From Paraspadella gotoi (taxonomy: Eukaryota > Chaetognatha): a stretch of 64,000 nt of DNA. The stretch lies in NCBI GenBank assembly GCA_051294375.1, contig JBJCIZ010000239.1, positions 343,078-407,077 on the forward strand, given 5' to 3'. This document shows positions 52,527 through 64,000 of this stretch, piece by piece (the first letter of the stretch is position 1; every line of letters begins with the position of its first letter). The position numbers were made by a program, and so were the translations under genes. The notes under the pieces are model-generated. The model was not told the origin of the DNA. It made no database searches and saw only the letters and a program-made list of their open reading frames with translations.

Positions 52527-55500
52527 CTGTGTGCAAGGACGGACGCCAGAGCCGACGTGCCACTCTACTGGCTATGCGCGGGGGCTTGGTTGGGGGACTC
52601 AACTGGATGGTCAGAGTGTGGCCACGCAGTTTGCCGTATCGGAGCCGGAGCGAGGGGAGGTTGAGATGTCGACTAAGCTTTTTTCTCAGTGTTTCAAGTT
52701 GTCTGTCCCAGCCTGGTCGTTTGGGGTTTTACCGTAGTTTCCGTATTTTCTGTTTCTGCCTATGGTTTCTGTGGGGTGGCCGTGTTGGTCCTTTTTTCCT
52801 TCTTGTGGTCTTTTTGAGTATGGTTCACTTTCGGGGTATAGGAGAGACTCGTTGGCGTCTGGGAGATGGGTGCCTTTTTGTAGAGGCTGTGGATTTACTA
52901 TCCTTAGCTGTTTCTCCGGTGGGTCGGTCTTGTATGGCTTAGGAAACTGTTAGATTGTGATTCTGAGATCATTTTTCGGGCGTATCGAACACATTGCGGG
53001 GTTGACTTCCTACTTACGATTTTGTTTTTCGCCATTCCACCTGACGTTTTCGATTCACTTTTGGAGATGTAACTGTTGGAGCTGTGATCCGCGTGATAAA
53101 CCTTGTCTAATCTTTGGTATAGTTTCTCTGAAGGCGAATCTCTTTTTGAGTCGAGTAGTTGTCGTGAGTTCTTTTAGTATAAGTGTAGATGAGCACGAAA
53201 GCAGCGGATGGTATGGCTTTGGGGCGGGGGCTCGCGGCGTTAGCAGATTGTATTCGTCTGTTTACGATTGTGCATTTTAGACCAATTGTTGTAGATGCAC
53301 GGCCTCGGCGGAAATACTCTGTGTACCTCGTTGGAGGGATGAATTCGCATAGTGATTGGTCGCGATATACGTTGCTACGATGATTACGATCGTTTCTGTC
53401 GAATATTTCGACTGATTCCGGATCAGTTGCCAGATGATAGCCCCGCAATGAATAACAGAGAAGGACTTGTGGAAGGGGAAAGATTATTTGTATTGCGCGG
53501 GAACTATTTTATTAGATAGGAATATTGATCGGGCAATGTTGATTGTGTTTGAGCCACTGTGTAACGAGTCGAAACACTGGGTCAAGGCTGAAAGTTCAAG
53601 CGTCAGAAGAGTCTTTAGTATATCTTTTTTTTTATTACGACTGCGATTTTTTCATTTAAAATAAATTCTCATTTATAGTATCTATTTTTTATCTCTGTTT
53701 TTGTGGAATTATATGTTATTATTATGAAAACAAACTAAATTTTCTATATTAACGGTCAATAACAAATAATTTGAAGGAATATACTTATGTTATTTTGACA
53801 GGGTTATTTCGTTATAGCTTGGAGCCATGAGGTGAACGGAAGATTCCCACTGTTTCGAGAAGGCGCATATTTCTTTTCTGGTTATTATGTTTTTAGCCTG
53901 GCGACGTGTAGACGCCTTGGATAAAAGGCTGATCGCAAACGAACGCCTATCGCCCCCTTTTAGCAGTCAAACGACAGATTTTAAGACATCGCTGATAGTA
54001 AAGTAATAAGTGGCATTACCTAAATCAAAAATATTTTCAAACAACATAAATTGGGTTCATAACCAAGGCTCCTGCATATAACGCCAGATATATGTTAAAC
54101 ATTGTCGGTGACACTGACTGTGAGATGTTTCCGTGTAAAACTAGAACGATTTTCAAAATTTGTGAGGCAGCTTTAAAACGTACAATAACGGGCGCCAAAA
54201 TTGTAGATATTTGTAAAAAAATAGTAAAATAATTTAGGGGCTCCCATGAGCGATTTATTTTAAAGTAGAACTCTACTGTCATGACTATTAACTATGTAGC
54301 TTCCCCAAGCGAAAAGAGCAAAACGAAACACGAGAAAAAGAAAGTGACATAAAAAGTACTGAAAACAAGGAGGTAATTGATAAGTTTAGTTCAAGATTAG
54401 GTTTCAGTTTGTTCTTTCATTTCCACGATACAAGATCGAACCAGCTCACCTGGACCATCTCGCACTCCGCAACCTTTCCGCGCATCTACGGCCTACCAAC
54501 CCTTTCCTTTTCCGCTGGGAAGGATTCCACTCGTTGCCCACGTCCAGCTGATTCAGGGTTGGCCTCCGCCTTGGCCTCCGACCTCTTCGCGGCAAGGCCA
54601 GGCTTGGGGGGCTCGCTAGGAACCGGCCGGGTTCGACTATTACGTAGTTTACTTGAGTGTCACGGATTTAAGGATTCGGAGTTCCGCTTCGTGTTCGAGA
54701 GCGAAGCCCGACAACTCGTTGGGCGAAAAAAAAGGAGATCATGGTGGTGGGTAGATATTTGCTGGCGGGCGGAGCACCGGTCGACGAGGTCGGGGCGAGA
54801 AGAGTCGTGTAGCCCATTAAAAGTTTAAGCCAAGATGTGAAGAATAGAATATTTGAGATGTATCATGGGGTTGAATTATTTAAGGGCGAAAATAAATGAA
54901 TCGCCTGTCAGATCTCGAGGCAAAAAGGATATCAAGGCGGTGCGTTTCAGATCGCCGGAACGTGGCAGGATGTGCGTAGGAACCGCTGCTATGCGATTGG
55001 AATATCGCGCCATCGGCCGTTTGGGTTAGATGCGGCATCGTTCTAAGATCCGATCAAGAACATTGCGGGCATGATTCTGTTCCGATCAGTGGCAAATTTC
55101 GAAGACATTGAAGTCTTGTCGGAGGGAGATATTTTGGACATTTTGGACCGAGGGAGCTGGACAGACTGCGGGGTGGTGCGACAGGAGGGTGACAGGTGGC
55201 ATATAAAGTGGCGTGTAGGGATCATACTGATCGGGAAAAGTGGTAAAAGAATAAATATTTTAGATTAGCAGTCTAGGGGGGTGTTGCGAGGAGGGGTGGT
55301 GAGTTTTATTGTTAAGGTTGTTTGTTGTGAAGTTTCTGCCAGCTGCCACACCAGCATTACCTTATCAACAACCCGGCGCGAACGGTGTATGGAAATTTCC
55401 GCCTCCTCTTCCTTTCCGGTACGCTCCTCCTCTTTCAAAGTGCCCCGCGCTCTCTTCCCGCTGGGGGCGGTGGTGGGGGGCGGCGCGCCGGCCGCGGCGT

Positions 55501-58297
55501 TTTGCTGACCGCTTCGGCAGCCTCCTCAAGCCGCTCTTTTACACTTCTTCCTCCAAATAAGCGAGGATTTTTTCGCCGAATCATTCCCGCCCGGCAGAGA
55601 TGCCGTCCTTTTCGAGGCAGCACCGTGGAGTCGGCATGCAAGCCGCAATTGCTTCCCTCAAAAGGCGAAAGAGTCCCTGCAGGTGGTGGAGGTGGTGGGG
55701 ATCCGACAGAGATAAATTATACAGTCGCTGGTGCAAAATAAAAAAAACGCTGCCTTCGTTTATAAGCTTTAATAATTCTAAACTTTTATAAAAACATTTT
55801 TAAAAATCATATACACAACGGATTTTTTTTTAATTAGAAAAAAAACTAGATAAAATTGAAAAAAGCTGTCATTGATGGTTGTGTATAAAGATTTTATATT
55901 CAGATTGCTCTCAAATACATACTGCCAATAATTTATATCTTAACGATGAACCAAAATTTTAAAAATACTGACTGATTTTGTTTAATAAAATATATATTGC
56001 TAACTTCTAGCTCCTTTCCAAAAAATTTTGGTCCATTGAACGTTTCTCAGAAATTTTATGAAGTTTCAAATTTGTAAAATTTATAGAGTGGATTTTTAAA
56101 AGTCTTAAAGTGGCGCGTTTTTTTTTTTTTTTGAACAGGACTGTAGGAGAAAAAGTCTCTTTACAAAGCACTTTTCGCAACCTCATGAATCTTAACGATT
56201 TGATCCTTAAACCAATGCATCCGTCCGCAATCTCAGATTAAATAAGTAAACCCAAATACAAGTAGACAGAACCGAGAAGAAAATTTGTGACTTTGCCATT
56301 ACTATTTTCCCTTCTCCGTCACTGGGCGCATCCTGTTTCCGCAACGCACTTCGTTTTCCCGGCAGCGGGAGGAGATCTAACAGCGTCTCTTTCGAATTGA
56401 AATCCTTCGATCTTTGGCCATAGATTCGAGTATCTCTTCGAGGAGACCGGTTGACGCGTTCATGAAGCATTCGGCCAGCTCTCAAGACCCATCTCGCCTA
56501 GCTCTTTTTCTGCGCAAAAATCGACACCAAGCCAGTATGGAGGCGATTTCACATTGCCTGCCTTTTGGATTTCATCGGAGTGGATAAGTTCATATCGACA
56601 CATTGAGGTTCGTTTGCGTTAAAAGGCGAAAACTAACCGCGTTAAAAAAAACTTCGGCGCAGCCATCCAGAACGCCCTTCTCGGCGACGCGACCATCCTG
56701 TTCCGAGTCCGGATCCTAGCGAATGACCACGACGGCGTAATTTGTCGTCCGGCCGTCTTCATGCCATCTGCAGGATCGTCACGCCGCTTCTCGGGATTTG
56801 CGGTTCGACGGAAGGAAAAAATCGGGGTCGTTCTCAGTATTGGTTGAAGACGTACAAGTAACTGAAGGGATTCAAAAACGCTGCTGTTCAGTTTGTCAAG
56901 CGTATCCTATAAATATGGCTCTAAATTCTTTTATAGTACATTAGTAGGCAGAGGAGATTGAGCCTGCGCGTGCAATTCCATCCTCTTCCCTTTCTTTACT
57001 TTATTCTCTCCTCGCTCCTGCAGTATAATTTTGCCTAGGCGAAAATACATTCTCCTTAGTTTTTTCCTACTCTATCCGCGAATATTACGCTTTATTTTTT
57101 CCTGCTTAATTTCTCACGCCTTCAAGTACCTCCGCTCAAAGGGCGCCTTGCTTTCCGCGGCTCGAATACGCCTACTCCTCGTTGATTAAGTTTCCGCCGT
57201 GCAAACCGCCTCAGAGCAAAAAAAAAAAACCGTGGAAATTAACTTAAAGGAAACTTATCTTTCTGCGCACCTAACAATGCAAAAAAGAGAAACTGCCGGA
57301 AAATCACTAAATTGGACAATAATCTTTCCTCCCCATAAAGAAGGATTTTTATTTGACTACCAATTAAAAAAGCAAGCTGCATAATTTTAGAAAACAAAAA
57401 CCTCTTACTTGATATTTATTAAGCAGAAGATAAATTTTCCTCTCCCTCTCCTTTCTCTTCACTTCTTTGTCAAATCAAAAACTTGGAATTTTTTAAAATC
57501 TAAAATCAGAACTCTCGCTCTTCTCTTCTCTCTCTCATCTTTCTTCCGATATGCTCTCTCCTCTCTCGTCGCGACTGAAATGGCGAAAGTTAAGATTGGA
57601 CTTTAACCCTCTTAAAGAAACGGAATAGCAGTCCTGAATGTGGATATAGAATAGAGCACACCCTGAAAACAGATGGCAGCAATCAACTTTAAAGATCCAT
57701 CAAGTTCTGCTTGATTACCCTAAAGGCGACAATATATTAGCATTTTAGAAAAACCTGATGATTTTCCAAAATAGATTGCATAGTGAAGTTCGGTAAGAAG
57801 AATTCTGTAAATTGAAAAATGTCAATAATATTTCTCAGGGCTATATATTCCATTATTCCCTTTCTACATTCCTTTACTTTGGTAAACAAAAGTAGTTCAT
57901 ATAAAAGTCTAAATTAATTGGTTATTTTTAAAGTATTATAAAATAAAAATTATTTAAATTTTTTATAAATTTTTTGAGAATTTTTTAAAGTTTTAAAGAA
58001 ATAATTTAATTTACAGATATTATAAAAAAAATTTTATTTTAATTTTCTTTTCTTTATATTTTAAAATTAAGAGAGTTAAGGTGATAGGAATCGTGGTAGT
58101 AACAAGAGAGGTGGGTGAAAGATTGGCTTCAGCAATCCAGAGTCAAGCGGGCATTGACTTTTTTAGGTAAATTTTTACTCGCGAACCCGCATCGAGATTT
58201 TGAGAACGTATATCTTGTGGACTGACGCGTATATAGAAATCTCGTTTGATCTCGAAGCACGGTATCATTCGAGTCATTCGATAAGAATGATTGAATT
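52527..58297. other. Long stretch with no recognised feature
   Basis: About 5.8 kb of mixed composition with few microsatellites, unlike the rest of the window. Short open frames exist (for example near 52400-52940, 54409-54828, 55281-55741 and 56207-56485), but none shows a domain, splice-site pair or repeat family that I recognise. AT-rich parts lie at 53620-53830, 55740-56120 and 57890-58060. It may hold regulatory DNA or upstream exons of the neighbouring genes. Confidence 0.5.
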
Positions 58298-58416
58298 ATG
58301 ATACTTATCAGACTTGTAGGTGAAAAAAAAAAAGCTTTCACTGAAAGTTTCAGTCAAAGTAGAACGAAAAAAAGTACAACAACAACAACAATTACCAGTT
58401 TTCTTTTCTTCCTTAG

Positions 58417-59900
58417 ATATCGACTACAATCAAAAAAAAATCTCCGAGGAAAAGACCGAGAAATCCACGAAGAAAAGACAACGCAAAATTCGCGACGGCT
58501 CGGATCAGAGCTTGCACCGCGAGTCTCACAAGCATCACGGGAAATCCTCCAAGCAGCGAGGAAGATCTACCAAGCGGGAGGGCGAAACCCTTCGGCGTCA
58601 TCGCAGCGGTTCGCCCAAGGATCTCGTAGTCGTCGACGCGGAGAGCAGATTTCACGTGGAATGCTTACCGGCTTCGACGAATAGCATCAACGGACCGGAA
58701 ATGGAGAACCAATCCTTGATCCGTCTCGGTCCGTCTCCCAATCGATTGGACTTTCGACTCAGCGAGACCAGAAGTTGTCACAGCGAAGTACGGAGCGAGG
58801 AACGTAGCGTGGGTCACGATTCGCGATTCACGGGTCACGAAGTTCCGCCGAGTCTTCGCAGTAAATCCCTCATTCACTACAACGTCGTGTCGACGATGAG
58901 CAGCGAACCTACGGGATTCGACGAAAGGGCGCGGAACAGCGTGTCTCCGGATCGTCGGAGCAAAGCGGCTAGTCGCTACAGCGGCGCCGGTAGTCGGCGC
59001 AGCGTGGCTACGAGTCGACGCAGCGCGGCTCCCAGTGGACGCAGCGGAGCAGCTTCCGACGCAGACGGGAAAGGGGAATCGATTGCCAATCGTGGCAGCC
59101 CGGCTCTCAGTCAAGCTTATAACGGTTCTCTGAGACTCTCCGAAGACCCGGGAAGTTATTACGATGGTTCGGTGCAATTTCAAGAGAGTAAGAGCGAGTA
59201 CGAGGACGATTTGAGCGACAGGGGTCCGAGTAAAAGTCCGAGAGTCGAATCGGGAAGTCGGCACAGCGATGCCAAGAGTCTGCGCGACGAAGCGAAGAAT
59301 CGTCGTAACGAGAATAAGAGTCAAAACAGCGACAACGTTTGCGAAGATCGCGAGAGTCGGGCGGACGAAACCAAGAGCGTTCGTAGCGACGACCGAAACG
59401 AATTCAGCGAGAAACGGGGCAGATTCGACGAGAAGAGCAAAGTCGTCAAAAGTCCAATCGGGGAAAAGAAAACCCCGACCGGAAATAGAAAGAATTCCGT
59501 GGGTGAAACAGAGTCTGAGCGTAAAGTGATTTGTGCAAAGGGCGAGAGGACCGGGATCCAAGCCGAGGTCAGCTTGGCCAAGGAGCCGTTTGCAGTTGAA
59601 GAATCGAAGGGCGAAGCAGGAGTCTGGGCTGGGTACGCGAAAACCGAGCAGTCAAGTTCCCACCTGGGGAGGAGAACAAGCCGAAGTCGGATCGGAGAAA
59701 TCCAGGAGCAATCGATCGAGGGTAAACCCGGAGCTGTCTTCGAAGGAAAAAAATCTATGGGCGCCAGTTCGCCACTTGCTATGCGAAACCGAGCCTTTAT
59801 TCCGCGACTGGGCGCCCGCCTGCAGGCTCATATCGCCGAGCGGAGAAAATCTGCAGACCTGGTGAGGAGAGGCCTGATCGCCCCGTCGGAGGCGGGCTGA
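58417..59900 (+). CDS. Large Ser/Arg-rich disordered exon, gene not recognised
   Basis: After a TTTTCTTTTCTTCCTTAG acceptor the frame is open for about 490 codons. It starts IDYNQKKISEEKTEKSTKKR and is rich in Ser, Arg, Glu and Lys, with short repeats such as SRRSVATSRRSAAPSGRSGA and later SRADETKSVRS. No folded domain, helix or signal peptide is visible; it looks like a long intrinsically disordered, charged tail. Upstream in-frame sequence without a good start supports an internal exon. From about 59550 the copy seems to drift out of frame relative to 61466-61910 (one A missing in CGGAAGGCGGG), so the stop at 59898 is probably false. The opposite strand is also open for 298 codons, but as an antisense shadow of the Ser/Arg repeats. 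Confidence 0.65.
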
Positions 59901-60109
59901 CGAGAAGACGCCGGGCCGAACGACGTGAAAGGGAGGACAACGCGAAGATAGAGGAGACTGACGACACCGACGACATCGCGATTGGAAACGGGCGTAAAGA
60001 GAGCGCTCCCACTATCGTTTGCGCGTCTAGACACCGACGCGTCATTCCTTAAGGTAGCGATCGGCTACATGGTCGTATGGCCCGATTGACACGAGTCCCA
60101 GGAAGCATG
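59901..60109. other. Frameshifted continuation of the disordered gene, copy 1
   Basis: Matches 61760-61930 (GACGAGAAGACG, GACGACATCGCGATTGG) with many indels. The Asp/Glu-rich end seen in the second copy can be recognised only in pieces. Confidence 0.6.
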
Positions 60110-60592
60110 TGCTTATTTTCCAGAACGCCACGTTTTCATTTTTTTTTTTTTTAAATTTGGAGTCCTTCTATCAAATTTTAATTCTTTTTTTTATTTCTAT
60201 TTTTTAGATTTAAAAATATAGAGGACCACCTGCGCACGACCGGATATCTCTCATCGGCTCCGATATGTTTAGTGGTTAAAGTTTAGGACTCTACATTTAG
60301 GATAAGGCCTGGGGGATTTAGTTTTACTTATCGGGTTGAGGATTTGTGGTTAGATGATAAAAGGTTTCAGACATTAGAATCGGTTTTCGGGCATTAGGGG
60401 ATGGTTCAGGGATTTAGGGGGAATCGGTTCGGGATGTAGGGCGAATCGGTTAAGGTCCTTACGGAAGAAGGATTACTGGTATTGGTTTGAAGATTAAAGT
60501 TCAAGCAGTTAAAATTAGGGTAATAAATTAAAATTAAATACATGCTAATAAAATTTAAATTCAGAATTAGGGCGCTTTTAGAAAATAGAGCC
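60110..60592 (+). mobile_element. TIR element, TTTTCCAGAACGCC family, copy C
   Basis: Left end GCTTATTTTCCAGAACGCCA, right end GGGCGCTTTTAGAAAATAGA plus GCC, inverted matches of each other. The interior has GGATTTAGGGG and GGTTAGAT words like those of copies A and B. A worn counterpart whose left TIR is lost is at about 61930-62343. Confidence 0.65.
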
Positions 60593-61052
60593 GAAAAGAA
60601 GATCGGCAATCATTTATGACTATCCGCGTCGAATGTCTTCGTTTATATATTCGAAAAAAAATGTTTTCTATCTTCAAATTTTTGCGTTTTTGTTTCCTGA
60701 TTTTCAAATTTTTATATACATTAAATGTAAAATTCTGTGATATTTGACTCATTACTTAATTAATTTTGATGAGTCAGGGACTCAGGGATGATTTAAAAAT
60801 TTTTAGTCGACTAGTTTAGTCGAAAAATGATTAAGGAAGCCAAGCATAGTTAGTAAAACCGAAAAGATCTTTAATTAATTTATTCTCAGAAATTATACGA
60901 TAAGCCGTTGACTAGTTAAGCTGAATGTTTTAAAGTGTTAAATTCTGCCACCTTCATAGTAAAGTCTTAATTTATCTTCTTTGATTCGACGTTTAGACGA
61001 AAGAATCTAAATTTTCAAAAAAAAAAAAAAAAAACAAATTAAAAAAAAGATA
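60593..61052. other. AT-rich sequence, no gene seen
   Basis: Matches 62344-62810 with indels. Contains poly-A tracts near 61018-61036. Confidence 0.6.
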
Positions 61053-61322
61053 ATGACAAATATTCTAACGTCGCTGGCGCTCGTCGCTTTTGTCGTCGGC
61101 GTCTCGACGCGCGCGGAAGATGGCGTTGCGGACCGGAGTGCGATCAGCCGCACCATTGGCGTTGCAGTCGGCAACGCGGTGGGCGGGGTCGTTCGGCAAA
61201 AAGACGTCGACGAGGAAAGAAAGAGGGAGAAAAAACAAAGTCGAATAATCTTGATGAGAGTTAAAATAGTTTATAAACAAAAGAAACAAACGTGGAAAAT
61301 ATATATTTTTAAAAAACATTAA
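61053..61322 (+). CDS. Short open frame with signal-like start, doubtful
   Basis: It begins MTNILTSLALVAFVVGVSTR and then GVADRSAISR and KDVDEERKREKK, ending in AT-rich sequence. The start looks like a signal peptide or membrane segment. However, the corresponding bases in the second copy (62814-63000) do not keep the frame, and there are no splice or family data. On the - strand a TTPPTALPTATPMVRL-type frame is also open. Listed because of the hydrophobic start only. Confidence 0.2.
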   Translation: MTNILTSLALVAFVVGVSTRAEDGVADRSAISRTIGVAVGNAVGGVVRQKDVDEERKREKKQSRIILMRVKIVYKQKKQTWKIYIFKKH

Positions 61323-61465
61323 TGTTACGATGTAGAGAGCAGAGAACGAATAAATTCGAGCAGAGACGAAAAACTCTCATTAAGAAATTCGACATTGAAG
61401 AACCTGACATATCCGAGGCTCACCTTCTCAGCACAAGAGGAGAAATACCCAACGCNNNNNNNNNN

Positions 61466-61910
61466 GGAGACCGGGAGCCAGCCGAGTCGTTGCAGGAGCC
61501 GTTTGAGTGAAAAATCGAAGGGGGAAGGGGCGAGGAGTCGGTTGGGCGAAAACCGAAGTCAGTTTGGGGGAGAAAACCGAAGTCGGATCGGAGAAACCAG
61601 GAGTCAATTCGGGGAAACCCGGAGCTGCTTCGAAGAAAAAATCATGGGCGCCAGTCGCCACTTTAGCGAAACTCGGAGCCTTTATTCCGGCGGGTCGCCC
61701 CCGAGGCTCATATCGCCCGAGCGGAGAAAATCCGTGAGGAGCGATCGCCCCGTCGGAAGGCGGGCTGACGAGAAGACGACGGAGGCCGACGACGTGAAGG
61801 AGGACGAAGAAGAAGAAGACGACGACGACGACGACATCGCGATTGGAACGGCGAAGAGCGTCCCACAGATCGTTTCGGAGATCGAGGATCGGCAGTCGAT
61901 GGCCGATTGA
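61466..61910 (+). CDS. C-terminus of the disordered gene (second copy)
   Basis: After a 10-N gap the frame reads RSRLSEKSKG, then repeated short units SRLGENRSQF, SRIGETRSQF, GETRSCFEEK and SETRSLYSGG, then PPRLISPERRKSVRSDRPVG, and an acidic end with EDEEEEDDDDDDIAIG and QIVSEIEDRQSMAD before TGA at 61908. The six-to-eight-residue Ser-Arg-x-Gly-Glu units agree in style with the exon at 58417, and the DNA is a diverged duplicate of 59553-60045. Probably the true C-terminus of gene 3. Function unknown. Confidence 0.6.
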
Positions 61911-63228
61911 ATGGGCCTTCAGACCACGCATGTTTCATTTTTTTTTATTTGATCCTTCTACAATTTAATCTTTATTTATTTCTATTTTTTAGATTTAAAA
62001 TATGAGGATGCGCGGATTCTCAGCTCGATGTTTAGTGGTAAAGTTAGGATTTACATTTAGGATAAGGCCTGGGGATTAGTTTTACTATGGGTTAGGATTT
62101 GGGTTAGGATAAAAGGTTCAGATAGGGGAATCGGTTTTCGGGATTAGGGGATGGTTTCAGGGATTTAGGGGGATCGGTTCGGGATGTGGGGAATCGTTAA
62201 GGCCTTACGGAAGAGAGGGAATTCTGTATTGGTTTGAAGATTGGAAGTTCAAATTTATAAAGTTAGGTAAGTAATAAAATTAAAATACCATGCTAATAAA
62301 ATTTAATTTCAGATATTAGGGCGCTTTTTAGAAAATAGAGCCGAAAAGAAGTGTCCACATCGAGTCATGGATCATTTTTATGATATCCCCGCTCGGAATT
62401 CTTCGTTTATATATTGAAAAAAAATGTTTCTATCTTCAATTTGCGTTTTTGTTCGCGCTGAATTCAAATTTTTACTATACATTAAATGTAACAATTCTTG
62501 TGATATCTTGACTCATTACTAATTAATTTGGATGAGTCTAGATCAGGATGATTTAAAAATTTGATCAGTAGTGTTAGCCGAAAAATGAATAAGGAAGCAA
62601 GCATAGTTAGTAAAAACGCAAAAGATCTTTAAGATTTAATTTATTCACAGAAATTATACATTAAGCGTTTGACTAGTTAAGCTTGATGTTTTTAAAGGTT
62701 AAATCTCCCACTCATCATACAAGTCTTAATTTATTTCTCTTTGTTCGACCGTTTAGACGAAAGATTCTATAAATTTTTCAAAAACAACAAAAAAAACAAT
62801 AAAAAAAAGGATAATGACAATCATATCTAAACGTCCCTGTTCGCTTCGTACGATCTTTTGTGCGTCCGCGTGCCGGAGACCGCGTTGGCCGGATAGCGTT
62901 GAGAGAGTCACGAGACCGCGACACACCATTCGCGTTGCAGGTCTGGCAACCGTGGGGGTCGTTCGGGAAAAAAGACGTACGCGAGGAAGAAAGGTGAGTA
63001 AAAACAAAGTCGATAATCTGAATGAAGGTCTTAAAATAGAATTATAAACAAAAGACAAACGTTGCGAATAATATATTTTTTAAAAAACATTAATGTTAGA
63101 CATGATAGAGAGGCAGAGAACGAATAAATTCGAACAAGACGAAAAATCTCAGTAAGAAATCGACATTTGAAGAACCTACATATCCGATGCTACCTTCTCA
63201 GCCAAGAGCGAAAATACCAACGCAGAAT
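61911..63228. repeat. Second copy of the region after the disordered gene
   Basis: Colinear with 60046-61455: remnant TIR element (right end GGGCGCTTTTTAGAAAATAG at 62323), AT-rich part, the region of the short frame at 61053, and the ending AAATACCAACGC. It differs by frequent single-base indels and short spurious words. Confidence 0.85.
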
Positions 63229-63537
63229 TTACGGAAACTTAAGGTGTGCTTAACTATTCTAAATTAAATCAACATCAATCCGTGCTAGTTATAGCTGCGA
63301 GCTCACTAAGTTTGGATTTAAACTTAAGTGTTGTACTGTCCTACTAGTCATATCCAGTTTAGCAACCGTGACTAGTCATGTAACTTAAGTTAAATTACTG
63401 TTCCTTTGAAGCTCACTACGTTGAAATCCGTTGCAAGACTAAGTTATATGGTCGCTTTGAAGCTACTTAAGTTGAAATCCTCTAAACTTAAGTTTTATAC
63501 GTTCGGCTTGAGGGTCACTCAGTTGAAATCCGTTAGA
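63229..63537. repeat. Tandem repeat entering the terminal gap, about 60-65-bp unit
   Basis: The phrase GTTGAAATCCGTT recurs at about 63421, 63470 and 63521, with AAACTTAAGTT and GCTCACTAAG between, and looser matches from 63290. Only three to five units are visible before the N run. Confidence 0.7.
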
Positions 63538-64000
63538 NNNNNNNNNNNNNNNNNNNNNNNNNNNNNNNNNNNNNNNNNNNNNNNNNNNNNNNNNNNNNNN
63601 NNNNNNNNNNNNNNNNNNNNNNNNNNNNNNNNNNNNNNNNNNNNNNNNNNNNNNNNNNNNNNNNNNNNNNNNNNNNNNNNNNNNNNNNNNNNNNNNNNNN
63701 NNNNNNNNNNNNNNNNNNNNNNNNNNNNNNNNNNNNNNNNNNNNNNNNNNNNNNNNNNNNNNNNNNNNNNNNNNNNNNNNNNNNNNNNNNNNNNNNNNNN
63801 NNNNNNNNNNNNNNNNNNNNNNNNNNNNNNNNNNNNNNNNNNNNNNNNNNNNNNNNNNNNNNNNNNNNNNNNNNNNNNNNNNNNNNNNNNNNNNNNNNNN
63901 NNNNNNNNNNNNNNNNNNNNNNNNNNNNNNNNNNNNNNNNNNNNNNNNNNNNNNNNNNNNNNNNNNNNNNNNNNNNNNNNNNNNNNNNNNNNNNNNNNNN
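63538..64000. other. Terminal assembly gap
   Basis: N run to the end of the window. The other gaps are 119-275, 986-1199, 15444-15610, 18449-18473, 31421-31445, 35662-35686, 40853-40877, 48902-48926, 52502-52526 and 61456-61465. Six of them are exactly 25 N long, a length used as a placeholder by some gap-filling programs. Confidence 1.

Noticed and set aside
54409-54828. 139-codon + strand frame in the repeat-poor stretch
   Set aside because: No recognisable domain, no flanking splice signals and ordinary length for chance in GC-richer sequence.
58665-59561. 298-codon - strand frame opposite the Ser/Arg-rich exon
   Set aside because: Ser/Arg codon bias keeps the complement open; no splice sites or motifs, and the + strand frame is longer and consistent in style with its second copy.

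Overview
The window reads as a piece of an animal nuclear genome, probably an invertebrate. Genes are split by GT-AG introns, the recognisable proteins belong to animal membrane-protein families (a fibronectin type III receptor and an SV2-type transporter), and the introns are full of microsatellites, minisatellites, tRNA-derived SINEs and short terminal-inverted-repeat elements. No prokaryotic features, rRNA genes, CRISPR array or virus-like genes were seen. The species cannot be fixed from the sequence.

Three genes can be supported. (1) On the + strand, from about 2.45 kb to 41.77 kb, lies the 3' part of a single-pass cell-surface receptor: the end of one FN3 domain, a second FN3 domain, one transmembrane helix, and a His/Ser/Thr-rich cytoplasmic tail ending in Thr-Ser-Val, a class I PDZ-ligand form. 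Its 5' end is outside the window. (2) On the - strand, from 44.83 kb to about 52.5 kb, lies the C-terminal half of an SV2-like major facilitator transporter, convergent (tail to tail) with gene 1. (3) On the + strand, from 58.4 kb to 61.9 kb, lies a long Ser/Arg-rich, low-complexity exon of a gene I do not recognise, with an acidic C-terminus.

The assembly is the key caution. Large parts occur two to four times: 14.9-25.0 kb, 25.7-27.7 kb, 27.7-31.7 kb and 31.7-39.9 kb are versions of one intron/exon module (two of them are near-identical over 3,981 bp in tandem); 45.2-48.9 kb and 48.9-52.5 kb are two versions of the SV2-like exons; 59.5-61.4 kb and 61.5-63.2 kb are two versions of the end of gene 3. 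The copies differ mostly by single-base insertions and deletions in homopolymers, two contain inverted joins, and many borders sit at 25-N gaps. This pattern fits noisy long reads used to fill gaps, or unmerged haplotypes, better than biology. Receptor cytoplasmic exons therefore appear two or three times, and most copies are frameshifted although their consensus is open.

Layout: 0-2.4 kb intron or flank with an inverted repeat round a gap; 2.4-10.1 kb FN3 and membrane exons among repeats; 10.1-20.7 kb large intron with TIR elements, SINEs and trinucleotide arrays; 20.7-40 kb the repeated module with cytoplasmic exons; 41.1-41.8 kb last receptor exons; 42-44.8 kb intergenic; 44.8-52.5 kb SV2-like gene in two versions; 52.5-58.3 kb sequence with nothing recognised; 58.4-63.5 kb gene 3, its duplicate and a tandem repeat running into the terminal gap.

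Most interesting points: a 56-bp tandem array that repeats a 5' splice site four times at the end of a receptor exon, where use of any distal site would add an immediate stop and remove the PDZ tail; two SINE families with different tRNA-like heads sharing one central hairpin segment; and three families of short TIR elements, one of which has cleanly split a 10-bp minisatellite with a TA duplication. I did not find a convincing new multi-gene system.
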